Counted from the stretch's first letter, positions 7,015-14,839 are shown. The stretch: 64,000 nucleotides of DNA from Limibacter armeniacum (GCF_036880985.1 NZ_JBAJNO010000008.1:1364001-1428000); one strand, 5' to 3'. The notes: generated by a model not told the origin, from the sequence alone. Translations and numbers: made by a program.

Positions 7015-7946
7015 CACAAAAACAAGACTATTACAGCATCAAAGACAGGGTGAGCAATAGCTCCCTGTCTTACCTGAAACAAAGCCCGATGCACTTCAAG
7101 GCATTCCTTGATGGTGATCTGGACAAGGATACTAACCCTATGAACTTTGGCAGATACCTGCATGAGAAAGTGCTGGAGCCCCATAAGGTGGACAAGCGAT
7201 GGGCGGTAAAGCAGGATGGCAGGACAAAGGTTGGCAAGGCAGCAAACGCTGAAGCCTTGGAAGCTGGCTTGCAGCTGATCAGTCAGGATGAAGCCGACAA
7301 GGCTAAGGATTTGGCTGAGTCACTCAGTAAATGTGATACACTGGATTACCATCTCAACTTTTTCAGGAAAGATACACTACTGGAGCATGAAATCTTCTTT
7401 GAGATGGAAGGTGTGCCCTGCAAGTCCAAGCTGGATATGGTGGTGAAAGGGAAGTTTGTACTAGACCTCAAGACTGCTGCCAGCGCCAAGCCTGAAGAGT
7501 TCAAGCGTAAAGCCACATTCGCCTATGATTATGACCGTCAGGCAGCATTTTACAAGGCTGCTGCTGAAGCTGCAGGACTGTGGGAAGAGGGAATGAAATT
7601 CTATTTCCTCGCAGTGGAAAAAGAGCCGCCTTATGCCTGGTCATTGATTGAGGTGGATGATACCATCCTCAAACGTGGCGAGCGAAAGTACAAGGAGCTG
7701 CTGGAACTTTACAAGGAATGCAAAGCGAAGAATGAGTGGCCCGGTTACGGTGCTGACCTGTGGGAAGATGAGACTGAAAGAGAAATGACGTTTGAGGCTA
7801 CTCCCGTAAGTGCTGCGGATATTTCTATGAGTGAGATGATGCAGATGTTAGGCATGCCTCAAAAATCGAATAACGTAGCGTACACGAAGCCCCGTTATCG
7901 CCTATCCAAAAAATTAGGAGAATGGGCAGCTACTCCCATCAGCTAA
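7011..7946 (+). CDS. PD-(D/E)XK nuclease, RecE/DUF3799-like
   Basis: A 311-residue protein with the RecB/RecE-type nuclease motifs in order: GRYLHEKVLEP (His51), HEIFFEMEG (Glu127), SKLDMVV (Asp142), LDLKTA (Asp152, Lys154) and YDRQAAFY (Gln177). These are the metal-binding and catalytic positions of exonuclease VIII-like enzymes. It probably degrades one strand of linear double-stranded DNA in phage recombination or replication. The C-terminal 60 residues fall outside the core. It is coupled to the upstream gene by a 4-bp overlap. Confidence 0.8.
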   Translation: MTQKQDYYSIKDRVSNSSLSYLKQSPMHFKAFLDGDLDKDTNPMNFGRYLHEKVLEPHKVDKRWAVKQDGRTKVGKAANAEALEAGLQLISQDEADKAKDLAESLSKCDTLDYHLNFFRKDTLLEHEIFFEMEGVPCKSKLDMVVKGKFVLDLKTAASAKPEEFKRKATFAYDYDRQAAFYKAAAEAAGLWEEGMKFYFLAVEKEPPYAWSLIEVDDTILKRGERKYKELLELYKECKAKNEWPGYGADLWEDETEREMTFEATPVSAADISMSEMMQMLGMPQKSNNVAYTKPRYRLSKKLGEWAATPIS

Positions 7947-8023
7947 GGTAACCATCTCCCCTTCATTTCGAGAGGTCAGGTCGTTAGCTGTAAATCGAAA
8001 AATCGCAATCTGTAACAAAAACA

Positions 8024-8998
8024 ATGGGGCAAATAGGTTCCCGAGTCTACCTGCCCCATAGATCATTAAATTCTAACTGGATAACTGATATGTGTGTCAA
8101 TCGAGTTCCCAAGAATGGCAATTACACCATTCTGGACAATTTATTCATCTATGATCAAAACCTATCCTATAAGGAAGTAGGGATTCTGGTGTATTGCCTT
8201 TCACGCCCGAACGACTGGGTGTTCTCCATCAAGGAGATTGCCAGCCACTCAAGGGACGGCATAGACGCAGTAAGGACGGGCATTGCCAACCTTGTGAAAT
8301 TCGGCTATGCCAAGAAGGTCAAGAAGCGTGATGCGAACGGGCAGTACACCCGAGAATCATGGGACTTCAATGAAAGACCTGCGTTGGATTTGCCATGTAT
8401 GGATAATCCACATATGGATAAGCCAAGTATGGATAATCCTGAATTGGAAAATCCTACGCAGGAAAATCCAACCCTACTAAATACTGATATACTAAATACT
8501 GAAAGTATAGAGAGAGAAGAGCGCGCGCGAGTGAAATCCGATTTTCCAAAAGCAAACAGGGTCCCTCTCTCTTCAAGCCAAAACCCTCTGCCGAAAAAGT
8601 CTACCCCCCAGTTGCGCAGCACCCCCCTTCAGGATGCCAGCTACTCTGTGGACGGTCAGCCGGTGGAAGACATCGTGGCCTACTTCAAGGACAAGTACAA
8701 CCTGCTGCATCACCGACTTTCCGACAGGTGCGAAGGAGACATTGGACGGGACAAGGCATTGGCAGCATTTGCAGAGGACAGGTTGCAAAAGAGCTGGAAG
8801 GATGACAACCACCTGAGGGCAGACATCAATCGCTTCATCGATCATTTCAAATTCGACAAACATGAAACAGCTAAGAGATCTGGCAGCACTGCAGCATGCA
8901 AAGGCAATGCTTGGCAAACAGAGGAAGAGTACTGGAGCAAGCGAAACAGGCAAGCCAAGCCAAGAGGCATCAGGGCCATTAACGGCTCAGCAGGTTAA
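8024..8998 (+). CDS. Phage replication initiator / DnaD-like protein
   Basis: A 324-residue protein. Residues 30-115 are a winged-helix-like domain (DNLFIYDQNLSYKEVGILVYC..SIKEIA..DGIDAVRTGIANLVKFGY). A low-complexity linker (about 120-155) then repeats 'xMDNP/xENP' motifs, a signature of Bacteroidota phage replication initiators. The C-terminal part (about 215-290) is helical. Start alternatives are 8024 and 8090 (MCVNRVPKNG). The end overlaps the helicase-loader gene, a common initiator-loader pairing. Confidence 0.7.
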   Translation: MGQIGSRVYLPHRSLNSNWITDMCVNRVPKNGNYTILDNLFIYDQNLSYKEVGILVYCLSRPNDWVFSIKEIASHSRDGIDAVRTGIANLVKFGYAKKVKKRDANGQYTRESWDFNERPALDLPCMDNPHMDKPSMDNPELENPTQENPTLLNTDILNTESIEREERARVKSDFPKANRVPLSSSQNPLPKKSTPQLRSTPLQDASYSVDGQPVEDIVAYFKDKYNLLHHRLSDRCEGDIGRDKALAAFAEDRLQKSWKDDNHLRADINRFIDHFKFDKHETAKRSGSTAACKGNAWQTEEEYWSKRNRQAKPRGIRAINGSAG

Positions 8999-9575
8999 AG
9001 AAAGGGAAAGGCAGTATGCCCGAAAGTGCTGGTGGAACATGTGCCTTGAAGCTGAAAAGCTGTATGGGCAACTGGATGACTGGACAAAGGAGCTCTATGG
9101 CATGATGACCGCCTACAGTCTTGGGTATAAAACCCTCTGTGAGCAGTACAGTATCGACCCCAGCAAAGGACTGCTGCTGTCAGGAGCGCCAGGTATCGGC
9201 AAGACCAGTGTCATGAAGCACTTCCGGCAGCGTTTCAACGGCTTCAATGCCAAGCTCTACTACTGCCACGATATCCGGATGGAAGCCATGTCCAATGACA
9301 GCTTCACGGAGGGTTACCGAAAAAAGCAACACATGATCTTTGATGACTTTGGCTTGGAAGGCGAAATAAAGCGGTATGGCAACACGATCATGCCCATGAA
9401 CGACATCATCTACTTCCGACATCGAGTGTTCAAGGAAAACGGCTTTAAAAGTCATTTCACCACCAACCTCTCCATGGAGGAAATCAGGGAACGGTATGAC
9501 TTCAGAATGGTAGACCGCCTGAGTGAAATGGTCAACATCGTACCACTGGACCAAACAGAATCTTACAGGAAATAA
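8862..9575 (+). CDS. DnaC-like helicase loader ATPase
   Basis: A 237-residue AAA+ protein with Walker A GAPGIGKT (108-115), Walker B MIFDD (158-162), a sensor-1-like HFTTNLS (198-204) and an arginine-finger-like RYDFRMVDRLSEM (211-223). It probably loads the host replicative helicase for the phage. The first ATG overlaps the initiator gene by 137 bp; later starts (for example Met16 at 8907) are possible because the conserved core begins near residue 50. Confidence 0.8.
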   Translation: MKQLRDLAALQHAKAMLGKQRKSTGASETGKPSQEASGPLTAQQVKERERQYARKCWWNMCLEAEKLYGQLDDWTKELYGMMTAYSLGYKTLCEQYSIDPSKGLLLSGAPGIGKTSVMKHFRQRFNGFNAKLYYCHDIRMEAMSNDSFTEGYRKKQHMIFDDFGLEGEIKRYGNTIMPMNDIIYFRHRVFKENGFKSHFTTNLSMEEIRERYDFRMVDRLSEMVNIVPLDQTESYRK

Positions 9576-9587
9576 CCCACAAAACCG

Positions 9588-9854
9588 ATGATCACACGCA
9601 AGATCGAAATACAGGAAAAAGACCTCTTTGTCAAAAGGACCTTCTGGAACAATGAGATCAGAGGCAGAGCCTACTACTACGTGGTAGCAATTGACAAGGA
9701 GCTAGTGACCTGCCGCAATACAGTCACAGGACTGAGCCGGGAGTTTTTCCGGGATAGCCTAGAAAAACAAAAGAATGGACTCAAGCGGGTTGGTGGAAAG
9801 AAGCTTACGGAAATCCTTTTGGGTCACTGGGAAGAAGCAGTGGCAAATGTTTAA
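9588..9854 (+). CDS. Hypothetical early phage protein
   Basis: An 88-residue basic protein lying 12 bases after the loader gene. It contains a beta-rich stretch (RAYYYVVAIDKELVTCRNTVTG) and a helical C-terminus. No family is recognised. The tight spacing supports expression with the replication genes. Confidence 0.6.
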   Translation: MITRKIEIQEKDLFVKRTFWNNEIRGRAYYYVVAIDKELVTCRNTVTGLSREFFRDSLEKQKNGLKRVGGKKLTEILLGHWEEAVANV

Positions 9855-9875
9855 ACCTTCAATCAAAAAGTAACG

Positions 9876-10574
9876 ATGCAACTACAACAAATCAATCACG
9901 AACAAAAGATGTCAAGCCGTGAGATTGCGGAACTGACAGGTAAACAGCATAAGGATGTCATGAAAGCCATCCGAAATATGGAGCCTGCATGGCAAAAAAT
10001 CAACGGGCGCAAATTTGCGCTCGGGTCCTATGCCGATGCTCAAGGTCAAAGAAGACCAGAATATCAGCTCAACAAAACCGAGTCCCTTTATGTGGCAACC
10101 AAGTTCAATGATGAGGCTAGAGCCCATCTGGTACTGAGATGGGAACAGCTGGAGCGGAAAGCACAACCTGCCAATCTATCCAGATATGAGATCCTGAAGC
10201 TGGCCATGCAGGCAGAAGAGGAAAAACAGCTACTACAGACAGAAGTCAAATTGCTCAGCCCAAAGGCTGACTACCATGACAAGGTTTTGCAATCCAAGTC
10301 AACCTACGTCACAACCCAGATAGCCAAGGAACTAGGCATGTCAGCTGTGACCCTAAACAGGAAGCTACATGACTTGGAGATTCAGCACAAGAGCAATGGC
10401 ACATGGGTGCTTTATGCCAAGTACCAGAACAGAGGCTACACCAAAACCACGACTACAGTCATACAACGCTCCAATGGTGAGAATGAAACCCGCATGACCA
10501 CCGTCTGGACAGAGAAAGGCAGGAAGTTTATTCACGCACTGTTCGCTCAAGCAAACCTCTATGCGCAAGGCTGA
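9876..10574 (+). CDS. Antirepressor: Rha-like N-terminus with KilAC domain
   Basis: A 232-residue protein. Residues 8-90 match the Rha/pRha regulatory pattern (MSSREIAELTGKQHKDVMKAIRNM...YQLNKTESLYVATKF..EARAHLVLRWEQLE). After a short coiled coil, residues 125-225 match the phage antirepressor KilAC domain (LSPKADYHDKVL..VTTQIAKELGMSAVTLNRKLH..YTKTTT..WTEKGRKFIHAL). Such proteins modulate lysogeny or lytic choice. The end overlaps the following gene by 14 bp. Confidence 0.85.
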   Translation: MQLQQINHEQKMSSREIAELTGKQHKDVMKAIRNMEPAWQKINGRKFALGSYADAQGQRRPEYQLNKTESLYVATKFNDEARAHLVLRWEQLERKAQPANLSRYEILKLAMQAEEEKQLLQTEVKLLSPKADYHDKVLQSKSTYVTTQIAKELGMSAVTLNRKLHDLEIQHKSNGTWVLYAKYQNRGYTKTTTTVIQRSNGENETRMTTVWTEKGRKFIHALFAQANLYAQG

Positions 10575-10785
10575 CACCTCAACACTCCTGACAGACCTTG
10601 CCTTGGCTGAAATGCTTGAGGTAGTCAACCCAGCTACAGGCGAGGTCAACACAGGAACATGGAAACACTTCAGAAACGCTTATATCAAAAACAACTGGAA
10701 CCTGTACAATGCCTTTGTCATGCTTATGATCGAGCGGAAAAATACAGGGTGCATCAGGTTTCAGGAAAAGACCTATCAGAAATGA
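10561..10785 (+). CDS. Hypothetical small phage protein
   Basis: A 74-residue protein with the stretch VNPATGEVNTGTWKHFRNAYIKNNWNLYNAFVM. It overlaps the end of the antirepressor gene and its TGA overlaps the ATG of the methyltransferase (ATGA at 10782-10785), so it sits inside a coupled operon. Function unknown. Confidence 0.6.
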   Translation: MRKADTSTLLTDLALAEMLEVVNPATGEVNTGTWKHFRNAYIKNNWNLYNAFVMLMIERKNTGCIRFQEKTYQK

Positions 10786-11504
10786 CACATGGAAGCTTAT
10801 TCTCAGGAATTGGAGGGTTTGAACTTGGGGCGATGCTGGCAGGCATCAGGACAGTATGGAGTTGTGAAATAGAACCTTTTCAAAGAGCAGTACTCAAAGA
10901 AAGATTTAACTCAACAAAGCAATACGATGACATCACAAAACTTAGCTACCCGGAAAAAGTCGACATCATCAGCGGAGGATTTCCTTGCCAGGACATCTCA
11001 ATTGCTGGAAAAGGTAAAGGAATTACAGGAAAACGTAGTGGACTATGGTCCGAAATGTATCGCATTATTGGGGAAGTACGACCCAAGTACGTCATCATTG
11101 AGAACAGTCCAATGCTCACTGTTCGGGGATTCGAACGAGTGCTTGCGGACCTTTCCAAAATCGGGTATGATGCGGAATGGCAATGTCTATCAGGTACAAC
11201 ATTTGGAATTCAACAGGGTAGGCAACGAATCTATTGTATTGCCTACTCCAGTGAAGAGCTGTCAGAATGCAGCAGCAAAACACAGGTATTTCGGAAGTTC
11301 AACGTATCGGGGCAATTATCACGAATATATCCGGGATGGAAAAACAGACGGGATATACCCCAACCCCGTACCTATGGAAAGTCTAATGACCTTCCCAATC
11401 AACTGGACAGAGTTGGCTCACTCGGAAATGCAGTGATGCCCGTTGTGGCATGGTACCTATTCTTTTGCATAACAATGCACCATAAAATGAAAACCAATAA
11501 CTGA
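10782..11504 (+). CDS. DNA cytosine-5 methyltransferase
   Basis: I take the start at ATG 10782 (240 aa), where the conserved region begins. Motifs in order are I FSGIGGFELG (residues 7-16), IV GGFPCQDIS with catalytic Cys69, VI IIENSP (105-110), VIII QGRQRIYCIA (145-154) and a motif X-like LGNAVMPVVAWY near the end. It methylates cytosine using S-adenosylmethionine, probably to protect phage DNA. The segment between motifs VIII and X is only about 60 residues, a short target-recognition region. A second frame inside the gene is also recognisable (see 10927-11436). Confidence 0.85.
   Translation: MTHGSLFSGIGGFELGAMLAGIRTVWSCEIEPFQRAVLKERFNSTKQYDDITKLSYPEKVDIISGGFPCQDISIAGKGKGITGKRSGLWSEMYRIIGEVRPKYVIIENSPMLTVRGFERVLADLSKIGYDAEWQCLSGTTFGIQQGRQRIYCIAYSSEELSECSSKTQVFRKFNVSGQLSRIYPGWKNRRDIPQPRTYGKSNDLPNQLDRVGSLGNAVMPVVAWYLFFCITMHHKMKTNN
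10927..11436 (+). CDS. Overlapping reading frame inside the methyltransferase gene
   Basis: A 169-codon frame, +1 relative to the methyltransferase and wholly inside it. It is not typical shadow sequence. It contains KYDPSTSSLRTVQCSLFGD, LRTFPKSGMMRNGNVYQ and MESLMTFPINWTEL, patterns I associate with phage methyltransferase-linked proteins of the type '..TFPRSGTMRNGxLY..PTP..W..GFPxGWT'. Both frames therefore look conserved. It may be a real overprinted product or the trace of a past frame change. Whether it is translated cannot be judged here. Confidence 0.4.
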   Translation: MTSQNLATRKKSTSSAEDFLARTSQLLEKVKELQENVVDYGPKCIALLGKYDPSTSSLRTVQCSLFGDSNECLRTFPKSGMMRNGNVYQVQHLEFNRVGNESIVLPTPVKSCQNAAAKHRYFGSSTYRGNYHEYIRDGKTDGIYPNPVPMESLMTFPINWTELAHSEMQ

Positions 11505-11698
11505 TGAGAACATTCCTATTCGAAACATCAAAAGGCGAAATACTTGAATTCCCCGCCAACAATCTTGAGCAAGCAGAAAACAGAGTCAAGGCATTGAAGA
11601 TTGAAGCCAAATACAAGGCTTACAAAAGAAAGACTGTCCCATTCTATGCGGATTGGGAAGACACAAAGAGTAAGAGACACAGATCAATTAAAAACTAG
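11504..11698 (+). CDS. Hypothetical small phage protein
   Basis: A 64-residue basic protein whose ATG shares one base with the methyltransferase stop (TGATG). It begins with a strand-rich part (FLFETSKGEILEFPANNLEQAE) and ends Lys/Arg-rich. Function unknown; included because of translational coupling and coding-like composition. Confidence 0.5.
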   Translation: MRTFLFETSKGEILEFPANNLEQAENRVKALKIEAKYKAYKRKTVPFYADWEDTKSKRHRSIKN

Positions 11699-11710
11699 AT
11701 AGATATAACC

Positions 11711-12001
11711 ATGAAAAAATCAGGCTTTCAATTAAGATTAGATAACGCAATGGAAACGCATAGAAAAAAACATAAAGAAAGGATTAAAAAGAACTATTCG
11801 AATAGGATGTGTATAACTGGAATTCTTAGTGGGATATCAGTGCTAATTTCTCTGTTAATGGTGTTTGGCTATTGTCGGTGTGTGTACAAGTTTGTCAATT
11901 GTGACTTTGAACCAAGCTATAAAGCTGAAGTCCTCTATGGTATTGGTAGTGTCACTGGCTTAGGGGCTATAATCGGATACTTTGATATTGAAGATAAATA
12001 G
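11711..12001 (+). CDS. Small two-span membrane protein
   Basis: A 96-residue protein with a strongly basic N-terminus (about 30 residues) and two hydrophobic segments (about 34-55 and 72-90). It is predicted to lie in the inner membrane. Its base composition drops toward AT-rich compared with the upstream replication genes, so this may be accessory cargo. Function unknown. Confidence 0.5.
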   Translation: MKKSGFQLRLDNAMETHRKKHKERIKKNYSNRMCITGILSGISVLISLLMVFGYCRCVYKFVNCDFEPSYKAEVLYGIGSVTGLGAIIGYFDIEDK

Positions 12002-12042
12002 CTGTGGCTCGAAACAGATCATAAATCTACAACTATATCTAA

Positions 12043-12063
12043 CCGGGCAGGTTTCTCACCTGC
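12043..12063. other. Perfect hairpin without a T-run
   Basis: GGGCAGGT/ACCTGCCC forms an 8-bp perfect stem with a 5-nt loop, directly after the small membrane protein gene. With no U-tract it is more likely an RNA stabiliser or attenuator than a classical terminator. Confidence 0.4.
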
Positions 12064-12081
12064 CCATTAAACAAAACGCAG

Positions 12082-12201
12082 ATGGGTGAAATCAAGCCAG
12101 AATTGCTTCACGGAAAATTTTAAGAAGCAATTAAAGAGATGTTCAAATATGAATCATTTGAAGTAGTAGTTGTACAATATGAATCAATGATGATAGTTTA
12201 A
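12082..12201 (+). pseudogene. Short reading frame broken by one in-frame TAA
   Basis: ATG 12082 opens MGEIKPELLHGKF, then TAA at 12121-12123. The same frame continues EAIKEMFKYESFEVVVVQYE to TAA 12199-12201. The continuity suggests a small gene of about 39 codons inactivated by a nonsense change. It is too short to be certain. Confidence 0.25.
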
Positions 12202-12236
12202 TAAATGTATACTTTTTTAAGAGGAAATAGAAAGTG

Positions 12237-12491
12237 ATGACTGATGTAAGACCATTTAAGAATTCCCACTATCACAATGTAATTAAACCAGCTTTTGCAC
12301 GAATCAAGGAATTAGGTTGGGAGTATCATTATAAACCATGGTTAGAAGAGCGACATTGTGCGTTGAAACATGGAGTAATGTTAGAAGCTGATACTGTTCC
12401 TGAACTTTGTGAGAAGGTTGAGAACTTTGTCCCAATAGCTGAAAGAACAGAGTTAATTGAGAAGGGAAACAACTTTAACGAACCATTTTAA
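12237..12491 (+). CDS. Hypothetical small protein
   Basis: An 84-residue protein with the start taken at ATG 12237; GTG 12234 is the alternative. It is rich in aromatic and charged residues (GWEYHYKPWLEERHCALKHGV) and is followed within 10 bases by a strong terminator. The DNA is AT-rich, and position and composition suggest accessory cargo in the prophage. Function unknown. Confidence 0.55.
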   Translation: MTDVRPFKNSHYHNVIKPAFARIKELGWEYHYKPWLEERHCALKHGVMLEADTVPELCEKVENFVPIAERTELIEKGNNFNEPF

Positions 12492-12497
12492 ATGAAT

Positions 12498-12527
12498 AGC
12501 CCCACCATATAAAGTGGGGCTTTTTTA
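12498..12527 (+). terminator. Rho-independent terminator
   Basis: The stem AGCCCCAC/GTGGGGCT is followed by TTTTTT. It ends the early/accessory transcript after the 12237 gene. Confidence 0.8.
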
Positions 12528-12762
12528 TTTCAATGATTTGGATTATTTCTATATTAGAAGTGTTTTTATACAATTTTTTATCTAAATCATTTTTATGTTC
12601 AATCTACCCATGATCACTATCCCCGCAGAGAAGTGTCCTGAAGTGTATTTTTGACTCAGAGGAGATTAATAAAATATTGTGAGGTTCATTCTCCCTCAAG
12701 ACTTATGATTTATTTTATTAGTAAATTTAGTCTAACATCAACTATTTAGCTAAACCCAAACA

Positions 12763-13392
12763 ATGATTACAGAAACAGAACTAAAGAACAAATACCACTC
12801 AAAAGAGGAGTTAGAAGCTCTAAAGCTACAAGCCGAAATTGATGAAATCAAAAAGCCTTTTTATAAGAAGGCTACCTTTTTGTCACTTATTTCATCCACT
12901 TTATTTGCTGCCCTCACAATTATTTCAACAATCGTATATAATAATTCTACTCAGAAAAAAGAGGTTGAAGCTAAGCTTTTGGAGTTGACAACAAAGCAAC
13001 TAGAGTTAAAAGAAGACTCACTTGAAACTAAAATAGCTATACTTGAAAAGGAGTACGCTCATAAAAGACAAGAGCTCGAAAATAGTTATTTGAAGAAAGA
13101 GGAAGAGTTAAAAGTGGAATACTTTAAAAAATTGAAGGATATCGAATATACACTAGCAGATATACAAAAAGATTATCTAAATAATTACACTGATGGGTTT
13201 GTTTCAACTTATGTAGATAAGAGGATCACAACTCAAGGAGTATTGGATAATTATCTACCAAAAGATAAACAGCTCGGTTTTAAGAAATGGTTAAAGGGTG
13301 CTATAGGATACTCAATTAAGAGGTCTAATGAAAGAGCTTTTGAACAACTTAAAAAAAGAGTTGATTTAGAAGAGTTTAAATTAAAACAGTAA
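12763..13392 (+). CDS. Single-span membrane protein with long coiled coil
   Basis: A 209-residue protein with a polar N-terminus, one membrane segment (about residues 41-60), then a heptad-rich coiled coil (about 66-135) and a basic helical C-terminus. It has its own upstream space and its own terminator, and it is AT-rich compared with the phage core. It therefore looks like a 'moron' gene expressed from the prophage. Superinfection exclusion is one possible role for a membrane coiled-coil protein, but nothing in the sequence proves it. Confidence 0.6.
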   Translation: MITETELKNKYHSKEELEALKLQAEIDEIKKPFYKKATFLSLISSTLFAALTIISTIVYNNSTQKKEVEAKLLELTTKQLELKEDSLETKIAILEKEYAHKRQELENSYLKKEEELKVEYFKKLKDIEYTLADIQKDYLNNYTDGFVSTYVDKRITTQGVLDNYLPKDKQLGFKKWLKGAIGYSIKRSNERAFEQLKKRVDLEEFKLKQ

Positions 13393-13404
13393 AAACATAG
13401 TACA

Positions 13405-13430
13405 GACCCCGGCAAAACCGGGGCTTTTTT
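13405..13430 (+). terminator. Rho-independent terminator
   Basis: The stem CCCCGG(CAAAA)CCGGGG is followed by CTTTTTT. It closes the 12763 gene and also separates it from the convergent lysis genes. Confidence 0.8.
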
Positions 13431-13456
13431 ATGCTTCAATACAAACCCATTATCAA

Positions 13457-13687
13457 TCAATTCTTAGATTCTAGCATCTTCTCAAACATATGCTGAATCT
13501 GCTTATCTTTTTCCTGATTGCGCTTATCAAGTCTAATTACTGCAAGAATAAGGGCTGTATCCAACGTCAATTTTCCTACAAAAGCGGTTAATCCTTCAAA
13601 CTCTGCTACTGGCACTTGCAATAGGTCCATATTGGCAAACAGCGGAACAGAGAGTAGCATCATCTTACTTACGATTGTGTTATTCAT
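13457..13687 (-). CDS. Small membrane protein of the lysis region
   Basis: A 76-residue protein with two moderately hydrophobic segments (about 5-20 and 33-52) and a charged helical tail. It lies 13 bases downstream of the DUF5675 gene and is the last gene of the reverse-strand operon. Position suggests a holin accessory or spanin-like function, which is inference only. Confidence 0.5.
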   Translation of the reverse strand: MNNTIVSKMMLLSVPLFANMDLLQVPVAEFEGLTAFVGKLTLDTALILAVIRLDKRNQEKDKQIQHMFEKMLESKN

Positions 13688-13700
13688 AGCTGGTTACTTT

Positions 13701-14108
13701 TTAAATGATTTGTAGTTGCCATTCTTGCTGACCAATACTGTCCCATAGAGTTTTGCAGGTTTTAGTGGAGTTGGCAACGTCTTTCCTGTTGTCTCGGTTA
13801 ATATCCACATGCTTATCACCCAGCAGCACACAGCCTTGGATATGGGTGTAGTAGTTGCCCGGATGGATCAGGATAAAGGTACGTCCAGGTACTCCCGTGA
13901 TTTCAAAGTGCCAGCCTCGTTTCTCTGTTTTTCGTGGAGTTACTGTGTAAGTGCCCCTCGGAATGCAGCTGATGTTTCTTTGGTTGCTCTTGTCTGACAA
14001 CTCCAGTGTACAGGCTTCCATCAGTTGGTCAATGCCATTGTAAACATGTAGACGGCCAAGTGTCTGTACACCATCATCTTGCAAGCGTGTAAGTATCCCT
14101 TTGATCAT
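13701..14108 (-). CDS. DUF5675 family protein, probable phage lysis-associated protein
   Basis: I take the start at ATG 14108 (135 aa; MIKGILTRLQ...). The conserved DUF5675 pattern is clear: TLGRLHVYNG..., CTLEL, NQRNISCIPRGTYTV, FEITGVPGRTFILIHPGNY, IQGCVLLGD and DINRDNRKDV. Family members often stand where Bacteroidota phages carry their lysis enzyme, and the conserved His and Cys could be catalytic, but the activity is not established to my knowledge. It stands between a holin-like gene and another small membrane gene. Confidence 0.75.
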   Translation of the reverse strand: MIKGILTRLQDDGVQTLGRLHVYNGIDQLMEACTLELSDKSNQRNISCIPRGTYTVTPRKTEKRGWHFEITGVPGRTFILIHPGNYYTHIQGCVLLGDKHVDINRDNRKDVANSTKTCKTLWDSIGQQEWQLQII

Positions 14109-14192
14109 TTTGTATAATTGCTTAGTCGTTTGAAAGAATTTATAAATAAAAAAAGCTATATTTAGAAAGGACATAACGATTAAACATATACG

Positions 14193-14281
14193 CTATGAGT
14201 CGTGGAAAATTCATAGGTAAAAACTCATTTTGATTGATAGGGACAACACCTTCTGCACTTTGTAGTAAGGTGTTTTTTTTT
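14193..14281 (+). other. Orphan plus-strand terminator with a 12-codon ORF
   Basis: On the plus strand, AACACCTT/AAGGTGTT with a run of nine or more T (about 14244-14281) makes a clear terminator, but no plus-strand gene lies upstream. The only frame is MSRGKFIGKNSF (14193-14231). It could be a small RNA or leader antisense to the lysis operon, or simply a structure in the spacer between the holin-like gene and the DUF5675 gene. Confidence 0.3.
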
Positions 14282-14287
14282 GCTCTA

Positions 14288-14533
14288 TTAGCTACCAATC
14301 AGCAGCTGGTATTGCTCAGGTGTGATCTTGCCCAATACCAATGCAATGGCAGCCAGAGCGGTGACTACAGTTGTAATCAGCTGTACCCAGTCCGTCTGAC
14401 CTTCCTTGGTCAAGCCTTTGGAGCTTCGTACAACATCAGGAACTACAACAGATAGGAGCGGTAACCCACCCATTACACCGTTGCCGAATGAGATCAGCGC
14501 TTTGCCGAACTTCGTCTCTTTAAATGGTTTCAT
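14288..14533 (-). CDS. Holin-like membrane protein
   Basis: An 81-residue protein: a basic N-terminus, a Gly-rich hydrophobic segment (GNGVMGGLPLLSVVVPDVV), a second hydrophobic segment (LITTVVTALAAIALVLG) and a short polar tail. Two spans, small size and the neighbouring lysis-type gene fit a phage holin, which would permeabilise the inner membrane. Holins are defined by role more than sequence, so confidence is moderate. Confidence 0.6.
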   Translation of the reverse strand: MKPFKETKFGKALISFGNGVMGGLPLLSVVVPDVVRSSKGLTKEGQTDWVQLITTVVTALAAIALVLGKITPEQYQLLIGS

Positions 14534-14599
14534 TATAAAACTGTTTAAACGATTAAGAAAATATATTAACTTTAAGGTGTACTAAAACATGATTTTTTT

Positions 14600-14839
14600 A
14601 TGTCTGCAACAGTAAGAAGAAACAATACCCTTCGCCGTTATGAGCGTATCTGTCAGTTTATCAACAGCAAGTATCAGGAGCGTGCCGATCGGTACCGCCA
14701 TTTGCGTACCCATATCAATATCCGCTACGATGATATCTTGCAGGATGCTGCTGTGGAGTTTGACCTTTCATTCAATACCATCTACAAGATTTACCGTAAC
14801 AGGCCTGAAGGTGGCTATCTTCAGCAACAAACTGCATAG
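14600..14839 (+). CDS. Small basic HTH-like protein on the opposite strand
   Basis: A 79-residue protein, very Arg/Tyr-rich, with a possible helix-turn-helix (DDILQDAAVEFDLSFNTIYKIY, residues 43-64) like that of transposase- or sigma-type recognition helices. It is transcribed against the surrounding lysis/head operon and its end overlaps the convergent 14821 gene by 19 bp. It could regulate the late genes. Function is not established. Confidence 0.5.
   Translation: MSATVRRNNTLRRYERICQFINSKYQERADRYRHLRTHINIRYDDILQDAAVEFDLSFNTIYKIYRNRPEGGYLQQQTA

Noticed and set aside
8305-8953. Minus-strand ORFs opposite the replication initiator
   Set aside because: Low-complexity mirror images of the repeat linker and GC-rich phage coding sequence; no motifs.
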